Below are positions 41,415-50,022 of a stretch of DNA of 64,000 nt, piece after piece. The stretch comes from an uncultured Clostridia bacterium (GTDB taxonomy: Bacteria; Bacillota; Clostridia; Christensenellales; Aristaeellaceae). The notes below the pieces were generated by a model, which was given only the letters and a program-made list of their open reading frames with translations, was not told the origin of the DNA and searched no databases. How positions within the stretch are numbered: position 1 is the first letter of the stretch; each line of letters opens with the position of its first letter. The stretch is from assembly GCA_937894675.1 (NCBI GenBank), contig CALCQO010000048.1, positions 5,123-69,122 on the forward strand, in the 5' to 3' direction. A program made the position numbers and the translations under genes.

Positions 41415-44051
41415 ATGCCAAAGTATGTGTACCTGTTCAAAGAAGGCGACGCGTCCATGCGCAATCTGCTGGGCGGCAAAGGCGCCAACCTCGCTGAAAT
41501 GACCAATATCGGGATGCCGGTGCCCCAGGGTTTTACCGTCACCACCGAAGCCTGCACCCGTTATTATGCCGATGGCAAGACCATCGCCCCCGAAATTGAG
41601 GAAGAAATTTACCAGGCGCTGGCCGCTACCGAAAAAGAGTACGGCAAAAAGTTTGGCGACCTGGAGAACCCTTTCCTGGTGTCCGTGCGCTCCGGTTCCC
41701 GCGCTTCCATGCCCGGCATGATGGATACCATCCTCAACCTGGGCCTCAATGATGTGGCCGTGGAAGGCATGGCGCGTTTAACCAACAACGAGCGCTTCGC
41801 CTACGACAGCTACCGCCGTTTTATCCAGATGTTCTCCGACGTTGTTATGGAAGTGGACAAGGGCCTGTTCCACAACGCCCTGGAAGATGTCAAGCGCGAG
41901 AAGGGCACCACCCAGGATACCGATCTGGACGCTCAGGACCTGAAGGAAGTGGTCCGCCGCTACAAGGAAATCTACCGCAACGCCAAGGGCGAGGAGTTCC
42001 CCCAGGATCCCAAGATGCAGCTGATGGAAGCCATCAAAGCCGTGTTCCGCTCCTGGGACAATCCCCGCGCCATCTACTACCGCCGCATGAACGACATCCC
42101 CGGCGATTGGGGCACTGCCGTCAACGTGCAGGGCATGGTCTTTGGCAACATGGGCGATGACTGCGGCACCGGCGTTGCCTTTACCCGCAACCCCTCCACC
42201 GGCGAAAACAAGCTCTACGGCGAATACTTGATGAACGCCCAGGGCGAAGACGTGGTGGCCGGCATCCGCACCCCCCATCCCATGGCGGACATGGAAACCG
42301 ATATGCCTGAACTCTACAAGCAGTTCATGGAATATGCCAACACCCTGGAGAAGCACTACCGCGACATGCAGGACATGGAGTTCACCATCGAGCGCGGCAA
42401 GCTGTACATGCTGCAGACCCGCAACGGTAAGCGCACCGCCGCCGCCGCTGTGAAGATCGCCGTGGACCTGGTTGGCGAAGGCATGCTCTCCGAGGAAGAA
42501 GCCGTCCTGAAGGTGGAGCCCAAGCAGCTGGAAACCCTGCTGCACCCCAACTTTGACACTGCCGAGCTCAAGAAGGCCACTTCCTTTGCTACCGGCCTTC
42601 CCGCTTCCCCCGGCGCCGGCGCTGGCGGCCTGTATTTCACCGCCCACGAAGCCGCCGCCGCTGGCAAACAAGGCAAGGATGTCATCCTGGTGCGTGAGGA
42701 AACCACCCCTGAGGACATCGAAGGCATGGACTATGCCAAGGCCATCCTCACCGCCCGCGGCGGGATGACCAGCCACGCTGCCGTTGTCGCCCGCGGCATG
42801 GGCCGCCCCGCCGTTGTCGGCTGCGGCGCCCTGCACATTGACGAAGTGAAGAAGACCCTCACCGTCAACGGCCAGGTGTTCCACGAAGGCGACCCCGTCT
42901 CTGTGGACGGCACCACCGGCCATGTGTACTCCGGCCTCATCCCCACTGTGGAAGCCTCCGTGTCCGGCGACTTTGGCCGCCTGATGGCGTGGGCGGACGC
43001 CGCCCGCACCCTCAAAGTGCGCACCAACGCCGACACCCCCCGGGATACCGCCCAGGCTGTGGAATTCGGCGCCGAAGGCATCGGCCTTTGCCGCACCGAG
43101 CACATGTTCTTTGAGGCCGACCGCGTAAAAGCCATGCGCGAGATGATCCTGTCCGACTCCGCCGAGCAGCGCCGCGCCGCTCTGGCCAAAATCCTCCCCT
43201 TCCAGCAGAAGGACTTTGAGGAAATGTACAAGGCCCTGGAAGGCCGGCCCATGACCGTGCGCTACCTGGATCCGCCGCTGCATGAGTTCCTGCCCCAGAA
43301 ATCCATGGTGAACGAAATCGCCGAGATCGCTTCCGAGCTGGGCACCACCTCCGAGAAGATTGTCCAGAAGATTGACGAGCTCCACGAGTTCAACCCCATG
43401 ATGGGCCACCGCGGCTGCCGCCTGTCCGTCACCTACCCCGAAATCGCCGAGATGCAGACCCGCGCGGTGCTGCAGGCGGCGCTGAAGGTGCGCAAGGAAA
43501 CCGGCATGGCCGTTGTTCCCGAAATCATGATTCCCCTGGTAGGCTCCAAGAAGGAACTGAAGTACGTCAAGGACATCGTCATGGAAACCGCCGAGAAGAT
43601 TTTCGCCGAACAGGGTGAAAAGATCGACTTCCTCGTGGGCACCATGATTGAGATCCCCCGCGCCTGCGTCACCGCCGATGAGATCGCCGAGGAAGCCGAG
43701 TTCTTCTCCTTTGGCACCAACGACCTGACCCAGATGGGCTTTGGCTTCAGCCGCGACGACGCCGGCAAGTTCCTGGATTCCTACTACACCAGCAAGATCC
43801 TGGAGAGCGATCCCTTCGCCCGCCTGGATGTGGACGGCATCGGCAAGCTGGTGGAAACCGCCGTTACCCTGGGCAAGAAGGGCCGCCCCAACATCAAGCT
43901 TGGCATCTGCGGCGAGCATGGCGGAGACCCCTCCACCATCGAGTTCTGCCACAAAGTTGGCCTCAACTACGTCTCCTGCTCTCCCTACCGCGTGCCGATT
44001 GCCCGTCTGGCAGCCGCCCACGCCGCCATCAAGGAAAAGCAGGCCAAGTAA
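41415..44051 (+). CDS. ppdK: Pyruvate, phosphate dikinase
   Basis: An 878-residue enzyme that interconverts PEP + AMP + PPi and pyruvate + ATP + phosphate. The N-terminal ATP-grasp domain has LLGGKGANLAEM and SVRSGSRASMPGMMDT. The swivelling domain carries His454 in GGMTSHAAVVARGMG, the phosphorylated residue. The C-terminal PEP barrel has GLCRTEHMF, MIEIPRA and GICGEHGGDP. AAGGAGG selects ATG 41415, and the ORF start at 41349 lies in the promoter. With pfp it supports a pyrophosphate-linked glycolysis. Confidence 0.97.
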   Translation: MPKYVYLFKEGDASMRNLLGGKGANLAEMTNIGMPVPQGFTVTTEACTRYYADGKTIAPEIEEEIYQALAATEKEYGKKFGDLENPFLVSVRSGSRASMPGMMDTILNLGLNDVAVEGMARLTNNERFAYDSYRRFIQMFSDVVMEVDKGLFHNALEDVKREKGTTQDTDLDAQDLKEVVRRYKEIYRNAKGEEFPQDPKMQLMEAIKAVFRSWDNPRAIYYRRMNDIPGDWGTAVNVQGMVFGNMGDDCGTGVAFTRNPSTGENKLYGEYLMNAQGEDVVAGIRTPHPMADMETDMPELYKQFMEYANTLEKHYRDMQDMEFTIERGKLYMLQTRNGKRTAAAAVKIAVDLVGEGMLSEEEAVLKVEPKQLETLLHPNFDTAELKKATSFATGLPASPGAGAGGLYFTAHEAAAAGKQGKDVILVREETTPEDIEGMDYAKAILTARGGMTSHAAVVARGMGRPAVVGCGALHIDEVKKTLTVNGQVFHEGDPVSVDGTTGHVYSGLIPTVEASVSGDFGRLMAWADAARTLKVRTNADTPRDTAQAVEFGAEGIGLCRTEHMFFEADRVKAMREMILSDSAEQRRAALAKILPFQQKDFEEMYKALEGRPMTVRYLDPPLHEFLPQKSMVNEIAEIASELGTTSEKIVQKIDELHEFNPMMGHRGCRLSVTYPEIAEMQTRAVLQAALKVRKETGMAVVPEIMIPLVGSKKELKYVKDIVMETAEKIFAEQGEKIDFLVGTMIEIPRACVTADEIAEEAEFFSFGTNDLTQMGFGFSRDDAGKFLDSYYTSKILESDPFARLDVDGIGKLVETAVTLGKKGRPNIKLGICGEHGGDPSTIEFCHKVGLNYVSCSPYRVPIARLAAAHAAIKEKQAK

Positions 44052-44088
44052 GATAAGCTTACGCTGAAAGTTACGAATCAATAAAATG

Positions 44089-44122
44089 GCGCCTCGCGTA
44101 TACGCGGGGCGCTGTTTTTTTT
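44089..44122 (+). terminator. Terminator of ppdK
   Basis: GCGCCTCGCG / CGCGGGGCGC with a TATA loop and one G-T pair, followed by TG and eight Ts. Confidence 0.93.
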
Positions 44123-44154
44123 GGTGCTTTTACTTATTGGCCTGGCGAGATTTT

Positions 44155-44247
44155 GCCGCGAAAGGCGCTGCGCTGTTTCGCTGGCGGGTTATTGCGGGGC
44201 TCTGCCCCGCGCCCCGCCAAGGGGAATGACTCCCCTTGGAACCCCCG
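44155..44247 (+). repeat. Two-hairpin intergenic repeat, copy C
   Basis: GCTGCGCTGTTT block (44166-44177), hairpin 1 GCGGGGC/GCCCCGC (44194-44210), hairpin 2 CCAAGGGGA/TCCCCTTGG (44217-44239), then GGAACCCC. It lies between convergent ppdK and the GtrA gene and could also end the minus-strand envelope operon. Confidence 0.75.
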
Positions 44248-44261
44248 GCAGGGCTGCGCCT

Positions 44262-44720
44262 TTATTTTTTTCTGAACACGACGAAGCGGCTGGCAAAGTA
44301 GTTAAAGATGACCACCAGCACATTCATCAGCAGCTTGACAACCGCGTGGTCAATCCCCAGGGCAAACACGCTGATATTATACAGCAGCAGGTCGAACAGC
44401 AGGTAGCTCATCACCCGGGCGGACAGGAACAGGAAAAACTCCCGCACCGCGCCCAGCTTTTTTTCTTCGCTGCGGAACACATACCGTTTATTGGTTATAA
44501 AAGCAAACAGCACGCTCAGCACCCAGGCGGTGATGTTGGCGCTGTTAAGAATCAGCGCCCGCTGAGCGCTGCCGTCGGGGTAGGCGTCCGGGCCCAGCGC
44601 CGAGGTCATCGCGAAATACACAGCCCAGTTTACCAGCGTGGTCAGCGCGCCGAAAATGACATAGACAACCATTTCCCGTATCTTCTCATTGGCCCACAGG
44701 GCTTTGATTTTACTCACCAT
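44262..44720 (-). CDS. GtrA family membrane protein
   Basis: A 152-residue protein with four transmembrane segments, starting VYVIFGALTTLVNWAVYF and holding FAFITNKRYVFRS in the second loop, both GtrA signatures. GtrA-type proteins are thought to move polyprenyl-phosphate-linked sugars across the membrane for surface glycan modification. It is the last gene of the minus-strand envelope operon, one base beyond the 84-residue protein gene, so it fits a surface polysaccharide or glycolipid path. Confidence 0.88.
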   Translation of the reverse strand: MVSKIKALWANEKIREMVVYVIFGALTTLVNWAVYFAMTSALGPDAYPDGSAQRALILNSANITAWVLSVLFAFITNKRYVFRSEEKKLGAVREFFLFLSARVMSYLLFDLLLYNISVFALGIDHAVVKLLMNVLVVIFNYFASRFVVFRKK

Positions 44721-44975
44721 TTACTTGTTTTCCTGTTCCTTTTCCATATTTTTTAGCGTGTCCCCGCTGTCTCCCCTGGCGTAGCAGCAGGACAGCAGGT
44801 CCTGAATGGGCAGTTCCAGCGGGGTCTTTTTATTCCTGGCGGACAGGTAGAAGAAACTGTCCTGGCCTATCTCCACCACCGTCAGGTTGCGGCTGACGAT
44901 GTCCTCCCCCTGGGTCCATACCGCTTTAATGGGGCGCTGGTGGCGCAAAGAATACTGCAGAAACCGGCGGATCAT
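44721..44975 (-). CDS. Small conserved hypothetical protein
   Basis: An 84-residue cytosolic protein with no signal or membrane segment. It reads as a small beta-barrel-like domain (AVWTQGEDIVSRNLTVVEIGQDSFFYLSA) followed by a charged tail rich in Glu, Lys and Asn. It overlaps the preceding GT-C-type gene by four bases and abuts the GtrA gene, so it belongs to the envelope operon. I do not recognise the family. It may be an accessory factor of the glycosyl transfer system. Confidence 0.6.
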   Translation of the reverse strand: MIRRFLQYSLRHQRPIKAVWTQGEDIVSRNLTVVEIGQDSFFYLSARNKKTPLELPIQDLLSCCYARGDSGDTLKNMEKEQENK

Positions 44976-46927
44976 GGCAATTTCTCCCGGGCGGCGTACA
45001 TGATAATTTCCTCCGCCCCGTCAGCATACACCCTGTCAAACGCCGCGTCCAGCGTTTGGGCGGTGGCGCCGTAGCTCATCTTCTCGTTGGAGGTAAGCAA
45101 TATGTATTGCGCGCCGTATTTTTCCAGCACATCCCGGCTCTCCCCAGGGCTTGCGTAAAATCTGCGGATGTCCTGTTCCCGCTCGGCAAGGGTAAAGCCA
45201 TGGAAATGCAGCCAGAGGGCAGGGCCGCACACAACGCGCCTGCCCGCCAAAGCGGAAACGGGGTTGATATGCTGCGTCCCCGTCACAAACAGGGCGTCCC
45301 TGGGGGTATTCTCCTCCACCCACTGGGCGGCTTGCACATCACTTTGAGAGAACATCTGGTAATCGCTCTTCACTTCCCGGGCCAGGGACAGGCTTCCGGA
45401 GAGAAAGAAAACAACGCAGGCAAGCACAGCGATGAGTTTTCTGGCGCGCAGCCCCTGCAAGCGCTCATAGAGGTTCAGGGCGTACTCCGCGATGGGCACG
45501 CAGCACAGGGCATACCACACATACAGCAGCTTGTTGTTATCGTACTCATTGGGCTGGAAGCGGATCAGCTCCGCCGGGACAAAGATAAAAAACGCGCCCA
45601 GATAGAGAAAGCGGTTTTTGCCGTCCTTTTCAAACAGCGACAGGATCAGCAACAAAAAGGGCAGGCCGATATTCTTCAGATAGAACCAAAGATACCCGTC
45701 CTTCATGCCCCCCGCGCCGTTGACCCAGTTGAACTGCAAGCTTAAAAAATGTCCGCTGCCCGACGCCTGCCGGAAGGTAAAAGCCACCAGCTGGGGCAGC
45801 GACAGCAGCGCCGCCGCCAGGACATAGACAAGCCATCCCTGCCAATTTCTGGTCTTAACCAGATCCCAAACCAGCCAGCCTGCGCTCAGCAGCGCCAGCG
45901 CCAGGAAGGAGTGGGTGTGCACCAAAGGCAGCGCCCCCGCCATCACCCCCAGCAGGGCAAACTGCCGCAGGCTCCTCTCCTTCTGCTGCAGCGCGTCATA
46001 TAACAGATAGATACATGGCAGCAGGATGGTCCACCCGCCCAAAAAGGTGCGCTGGGGGACGAACATGTCGGCGATGATGTTGCTCCACCTAAGGTTATAG
46101 GTGGTAAACTCCGCGTGGTTGACGGGGGTCTGGTACCAGCCGTTCAATATGGTGCTGAGCCGCTGCAGCCATGTGCCGCTCTGCAGCTCGTTGCTGCCCG
46201 ATGAGCCCAGGCTGACCCCCGCCATATCAAAGGAATACAGGAAACCAAGGCCGCCGTTGATAAACAGCAGCAGCGCTGCCAGCGCCGCCGCCTTGCGGGA
46301 AACGGCCATGCGGCTGGCCATCAGCACAAAGCCGGAAAATACCAGCCCCATCATCAAGCTGCCGGGCAGCACCAGCGCCAGGCGCAGTCCCATCCCCAGC
46401 ACCATCATGCTGGTGGACAGGCTGTCCGCTAGGAAGGGATAGGACAGCCTCTCCCCGGGGAAAATGCTGTAGTCGGCAGGGAAACGCGCGTCCCTTAGGG
46501 AGGTGATGATGCCAAGGTGCATGGGCAAATCCCCATAGGTGGACTGCCCTACATGCAGCGTTCCCGCCGCAGGGCGCAGATTATGGGTGTATTGCAGATA
46601 GATGCCCAGCAGCGTGAGAGGCAGGGCGATGAACAGCAGCAGCCGCGCGTCCTTAGTGTCCTCCTGCTGCCAGGGACGCAGGGGGGCTTTCTCCCTGAAA
46701 GCGTAGCATAGCGCTGTCAGCGCCAGCAGCAGCGCCAGGGCAATCAGATGCCCCTGCAGAGAGAAGGCATCGAGAAAAGCGATGAGGGCGGGCAGCCACA
46801 TCATCAGCAGCACCCCCAGGGACAGCCCCAGCCAGAGGCGCGGCATCATGCGCAGGCGGGGCAGCAAAAACCCCGCGCACAGGACGCCGCAGGCCAGGTA
46901 GATACTCAGATACAGGATGGCGGCCAT
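44972..46927 (-). CDS. Polytopic membrane protein, GT-C glycosyltransferase-like
   Basis: A 651-residue protein with about 12-14 hydrophobic segments followed by a soluble C-terminal part of about 120 residues. The loop after the third helix group has GQSTYGDLPMHLGIITSLRD, with the Asp-Leu-Pro-Met-His pattern of GT-C enzymes that use polyprenyl-phosphate sugars. The tail (AAQWVEENTPRDALFVTGTQHINPVSALAGR) is common in such enzymes. It probably adds a sugar to a lipid or surface polymer at the outer membrane face. The ATG follows the acyltransferase-like gene by one base. Confidence 0.75.
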   Translation of the reverse strand: MAAILYLSIYLACGVLCAGFLLPRLRMMPRLWLGLSLGVLLMMWLPALIAFLDAFSLQGHLIALALLLALTALCYAFREKAPLRPWQQEDTKDARLLLFIALPLTLLGIYLQYTHNLRPAAGTLHVGQSTYGDLPMHLGIITSLRDARFPADYSIFPGERLSYPFLADSLSTSMMVLGMGLRLALVLPGSLMMGLVFSGFVLMASRMAVSRKAAALAALLLFINGGLGFLYSFDMAGVSLGSSGSNELQSGTWLQRLSTILNGWYQTPVNHAEFTTYNLRWSNIIADMFVPQRTFLGGWTILLPCIYLLYDALQQKERSLRQFALLGVMAGALPLVHTHSFLALALLSAGWLVWDLVKTRNWQGWLVYVLAAALLSLPQLVAFTFRQASGSGHFLSLQFNWVNGAGGMKDGYLWFYLKNIGLPFLLLILSLFEKDGKNRFLYLGAFFIFVPAELIRFQPNEYDNNKLLYVWYALCCVPIAEYALNLYERLQGLRARKLIAVLACVVFFLSGSLSLAREVKSDYQMFSQSDVQAAQWVEENTPRDALFVTGTQHINPVSALAGRRVVCGPALWLHFHGFTLAEREQDIRRFYASPGESRDVLEKYGAQYILLTSNEKMSYGATAQTLDAAFDRVYADGAEEIIMYAAREKLP

Positions 46928-46928
46928 C

Positions 46929-48980
46929 TTATTCCTCCTGGGGCAGGTTGGCGACCCGCAGCATTTCTTCCCTCAGGTACGCGCAGATGCGCTCTTTCTC
47001 CGCGTTGGGCTCGTTTTCCGGGTCGTAGGCGGTCACTTCCCCAAAGGTCAGGGTATGCTTTTTCTTATCAGCGTACACAGGCACAAACACGCACCTTTTG
47101 CCCGTTTTTTTATAGTAAATGGGGGCGACCATGGTAAAACCGGTAAAGAACTCGCCCACCCCTTCGCGCAGATAGAAATTGCTTTCGCTGCGGCTGTCAT
47201 GAGGGTTCTCCGGGAAAATCAGGATATTGTCCCCCGCCTCCATGGCGGCGGCGGTCACGCGGAAGGTGTTGATCAATTCCCGCGGGTTGTTTCTGAACAC
47301 CGGGATGCCCTCCACCCCTTCCATGGCCCAGTTGATGATGGGGGTCACCAGCTTGGCCGCGGGGTAGCGCAGCTTGGCGGGGATCCACTTCTGGCGCTTG
47401 AAGGTGCCTTCATACACATAGTTGGTGGTTTCCTCGGGCACAATCATCTCGCTGGTCACCCAGGGGCGCAGGGGGAAGGGGATATACAGGTTGGTCACGA
47501 TGGGGCCGTACACCTCACCATGGTTGCACACAAACACCAGGCTGGTGCCCTTGGGCGCCTTGACCTTCTCCTTGCCGATAACCTTGTTGTAGATGAAGAT
47601 GCGCAGGAAGAACATCAGCACCCGGATGCCGTAATGGCGCTTGCGCACCTTGATGATGACATCCTCTAGTTGTTTCTGCAGCGGCACGTTGGTTTCCCCG
47701 TTTTCTTTGAGCATTAAAAAGGCGTGCAGCTTGTCCATATGCCGCTTGTGCAGGGGGAAGCGCAGCGCCGCCAGCACGGCGAAAAACACCAGCGCCACAG
47801 CGGGCAGCACCAGCAGGGGCTGCAGGGGAACGCCCGACTCAAAGGCCAGGGGTCTTTCCCCAAAGAACACAATCAGGCTAAGCCCTATCAAAGCAATCAT
47901 CTGCCCCAGCAGCTGGGCGTACTCCAGGGACAACTGCAATGTGCGCTCCAGCCGTTCCCTGGGGCGCTTGCCGGTGGCGAAGAACACCACTTCCCGCATG
48001 CTGTTGTCCAGCCGCCAGAAGGCGGTTACCGTGGCGGCGGTGCCCGCGCTGCAGGTAGCCAGCGCCATGTAGCTCCACACATCCGTTCCCGTGCCCGCGT
48101 GCAGACCGAAGGAAACCAGCCCCCACAGCCATAAAAACAGGCCGGCCAGCATCACATTGCCCGGGTCGCGCCCCGGCTTGCGCCTTGCGACCCAGTTGGC
48201 CAGGTAGCTGACACTCACGGTGCAGACAAAGGCGATGGCCATGGAGATGAACATTTCCCCGGCGGTCGTGCCGATGTAGGTATAGATCATGATCATGGTA
48301 ACCTGCAGGGCGGTGACGGCCAGGGTCAGCACCTTGCGGAAAGTTTTATAAGCGTTTACATGGTCCAGGTTTTCCGGGGTGTCGCTATCGCCGGGCGCAG
48401 GTTCCTCCCGGGCCGGTAAAACTTTACCGCGGTAGTTGAGGGCTTCCAGCAGGGTGGTAAGCACATAGCCGCCCAGCAGATACCAGGCTGTCTGCGCGGG
48501 CAGGGAGAAAAACAGGATGACGGCGGCCAGGGCAACCAACAGCAAAGCGCCTTCTGCCATGCGCAGCCCGGCCTGCACCCCGGTCATCCTGCGTTTGAGC
48601 ACGCTCTGGTGCAGATAGCCCAGCAGCACAGCCCGCAGCGCCGTCAGCATCACCAGGCTGAACAGCAGCCACATCCCCTCCAGTTTGGCGCTTCTTGGGT
48701 AAACCAGCAGCAGCCCCAAGGTCATCAGGCCGCACAGCAGGGTCAGGGCAATCAAAACCGCCCGTTTGCTTTTTGACAGGTACTTCAGATCGCTCCCCGG
48801 CAGCAGCATGCGGGTGGCCAGGTCGGCTACCTGGCCGGACACAAACAATGCCCCGCCCAGCACCGGGCGCTGCATGAGGACGGTGGAGGCCATCATGCAG
48901 TACAGATAGTTATATAAGGTATAAAATGTGGGGAGGCTCCTGTTCACGCCCCTTGGCGGCGTTCCGATGGTCAACAACAT
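46929..48980 (-). CDS. Multi-TM protein with C-terminal PlsC-like acyltransferase domain
   Basis: A protein of about 683 residues. The first 400 residues hold roughly ten transmembrane segments in an MFS-like layout. The last 230 form a glycerolphosphate acyltransferase-like domain with VCNHGEVYGP, FPENPHDS and EGIPVFRNN. In PlsC the first motif is HxxxxD; here the Asp is Gly (HGEVYG), so catalysis may differ. It resembles LplT-PlsC fusions, which flip and acylate lysophospholipids. The start is uncertain: ATG 48980 is too near AGGGAGGG, so TTG 48974 or ATG 48894 is possible. Confidence 0.7.
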   Translation of the reverse strand: MLLTIGTPPRGVNRSLPTFYTLYNYLYCMMASTVLMQRPVLGGALFVSGQVADLATRMLLPGSDLKYLSKSKRAVLIALTLLCGLMTLGLLLVYPRSAKLEGMWLLFSLVMLTALRAVLLGYLHQSVLKRRMTGVQAGLRMAEGALLLVALAAVILFFSLPAQTAWYLLGGYVLTTLLEALNYRGKVLPAREEPAPGDSDTPENLDHVNAYKTFRKVLTLAVTALQVTMIMIYTYIGTTAGEMFISMAIAFVCTVSVSYLANWVARRKPGRDPGNVMLAGLFLWLWGLVSFGLHAGTGTDVWSYMALATCSAGTAATVTAFWRLDNSMREVVFFATGKRPRERLERTLQLSLEYAQLLGQMIALIGLSLIVFFGERPLAFESGVPLQPLLVLPAVALVFFAVLAALRFPLHKRHMDKLHAFLMLKENGETNVPLQKQLEDVIIKVRKRHYGIRVLMFFLRIFIYNKVIGKEKVKAPKGTSLVFVCNHGEVYGPIVTNLYIPFPLRPWVTSEMIVPEETTNYVYEGTFKRQKWIPAKLRYPAAKLVTPIINWAMEGVEGIPVFRNNPRELINTFRVTAAAMEAGDNILIFPENPHDSRSESNFYLREGVGEFFTGFTMVAPIYYKKTGKRCVFVPVYADKKKHTLTFGEVTAYDPENEPNAEKERICAYLREEMLRVANLPQEE

Positions 48981-49004
48981 CCCTCCCTCTTTCTTGCATG
49001 GGGT

Positions 49005-49033
49005 ATTATACCATAGTTTTTCTACCCCCTCAA
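49005..49033 (-). promoter_or_regulatory. Promoter of the envelope operon
   Basis: Minus strand TTGAGG (49033-49028), 17 bases, TATAAT (49010-49005), with TGG as extended element. Confidence 0.75.
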
Positions 49034-49053
49034 CGCGCCTAAGGTTGGTGTTC

Positions 49054-49082
49054 TTGTCAAGAAAGCCCTGAACATGTATAAT
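49054..49082 (+). promoter_or_regulatory. Promoter of the CHAP-GuaA-like-GNAT unit
   Basis: TTGTCA (49054-49059), 17 bases, TATAAT (49077-49082), divergent from the envelope operon promoter 20 bases away. Confidence 0.85.
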
Positions 49083-49109
49083 ACAGAATGCTGTGAAAGG
49101 GGGTGCTGT

Positions 49110-50009
49110 ATGAAAACGCGGCTTGTCGCGCTGGTTGTTCTGCTGTGCATGGTGTTTTCCGCGGCGCCCGCTGCCCAGGCGGAGCAGATTCCGCCTGCCT
49201 ATCCGGTGCCCGAGTATGTTACCTGGCTGCTGACCATCGCGCGAAGCGAGCTGGGCTATACCGAAAAACCCGACGGCACCACCAAGTACGGCGAGTGGGT
49301 TAACAATCCCCAAGCCCAGTGGTGCGCCGAGTTCCTATGCTGGTCTGTCGACCAGGTGGATCAAGCCTACCAAACCAATTTGCTCAAAAACATCTATCCT
49401 CTCTACGGCGCCACCAACATTGGCCTGAACTGGTTCCTCAGGGAGGGGCGGTATCTGGCGCGCTCCGGCTTTGTCAACGCCTGGGGCTCCCAGTGGTACC
49501 TAGCCGACGGCGAGCCCATCGCCGCCAACAGCTATGTTCCCCAGCCGGGGGATTGGGTCTTTTTCTCCTACACCCCCTCGGGGGACACCACCCATGTCGC
49601 CATGGTGGAGTTCTGCACCCGGGAAGCGGATGGCCTGGTCAAAGTGCATGTGCTGGAAGGCAACAACCCGGACAAGGTGCAGCAGGCGGTGTATGACATC
49701 ACCGATTGGCGCATCCTGGGCTACGGCACGGTGCATGATGTGGCGGGCATTGTCCTGCGCGGCGGCAACGAGGGCACCCAGGTGAAAAGGCTGCAGGAGA
49801 AGTTGGTTATCCTGAACCTGCTGACAGACGCGGACGTGACGGGCACCTACTCCCAGCGGACCAGCGATGCTGTCCGCGCTTTCCAGAGCCGGGAAAACCA
49901 GACGGCCACAGGCATTGCCAACAGGCAGACACAGCTCGCCATCAACGCGGCTGTGGACAAGCAGCTGAATGAACGCAACCAGTATTGGGTTGTGGACAAC
50001 AGCCGCTAA
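49110..50009 (+). CDS. Secreted CHAP-domain hydrolase with peptidoglycan-binding domain
   Basis: A 299-residue exported protein. AAAGGGGG selects ATG 49110, giving a signal peptide ending near AQA-EQ. The CHAP domain has Cys72 in QWCAEFLCW and His162 in TTHVAMVEF with Glu/Asn in EGNN. The C-terminal 80 residues (GNEGTQVKRLQEKLVILNLL, TSDAVRAFQ) form a peptidoglycan-binding domain 1. It probably cleaves cell-wall peptide bonds (amidase or endopeptidase) during growth or separation. It is followed after 13 bases by the GuaA-like gene. Confidence 0.88.
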   Translation: MKTRLVALVVLLCMVFSAAPAAQAEQIPPAYPVPEYVTWLLTIARSELGYTEKPDGTTKYGEWVNNPQAQWCAEFLCWSVDQVDQAYQTNLLKNIYPLYGATNIGLNWFLREGRYLARSGFVNAWGSQWYLADGEPIAANSYVPQPGDWVFFSYTPSGDTTHVAMVEFCTREADGLVKVHVLEGNNPDKVQQAVYDITDWRILGYGTVHDVAGIVLRGGNEGTQVKRLQEKLVILNLLTDADVTGTYSQRTSDAVRAFQSRENQTATGIANRQTQLAINAAVDKQLNERNQYWVVDNSR

Positions 50010-50022
50010 ACGGAGGGATTCC

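Noticed and set aside
41778..44081. Antisense frame of 767 codons opposite ppdK
   Set aside because: Gly/His/Val-rich composition typical of antisense shadows; ppdK is unmistakable on the plus strand.
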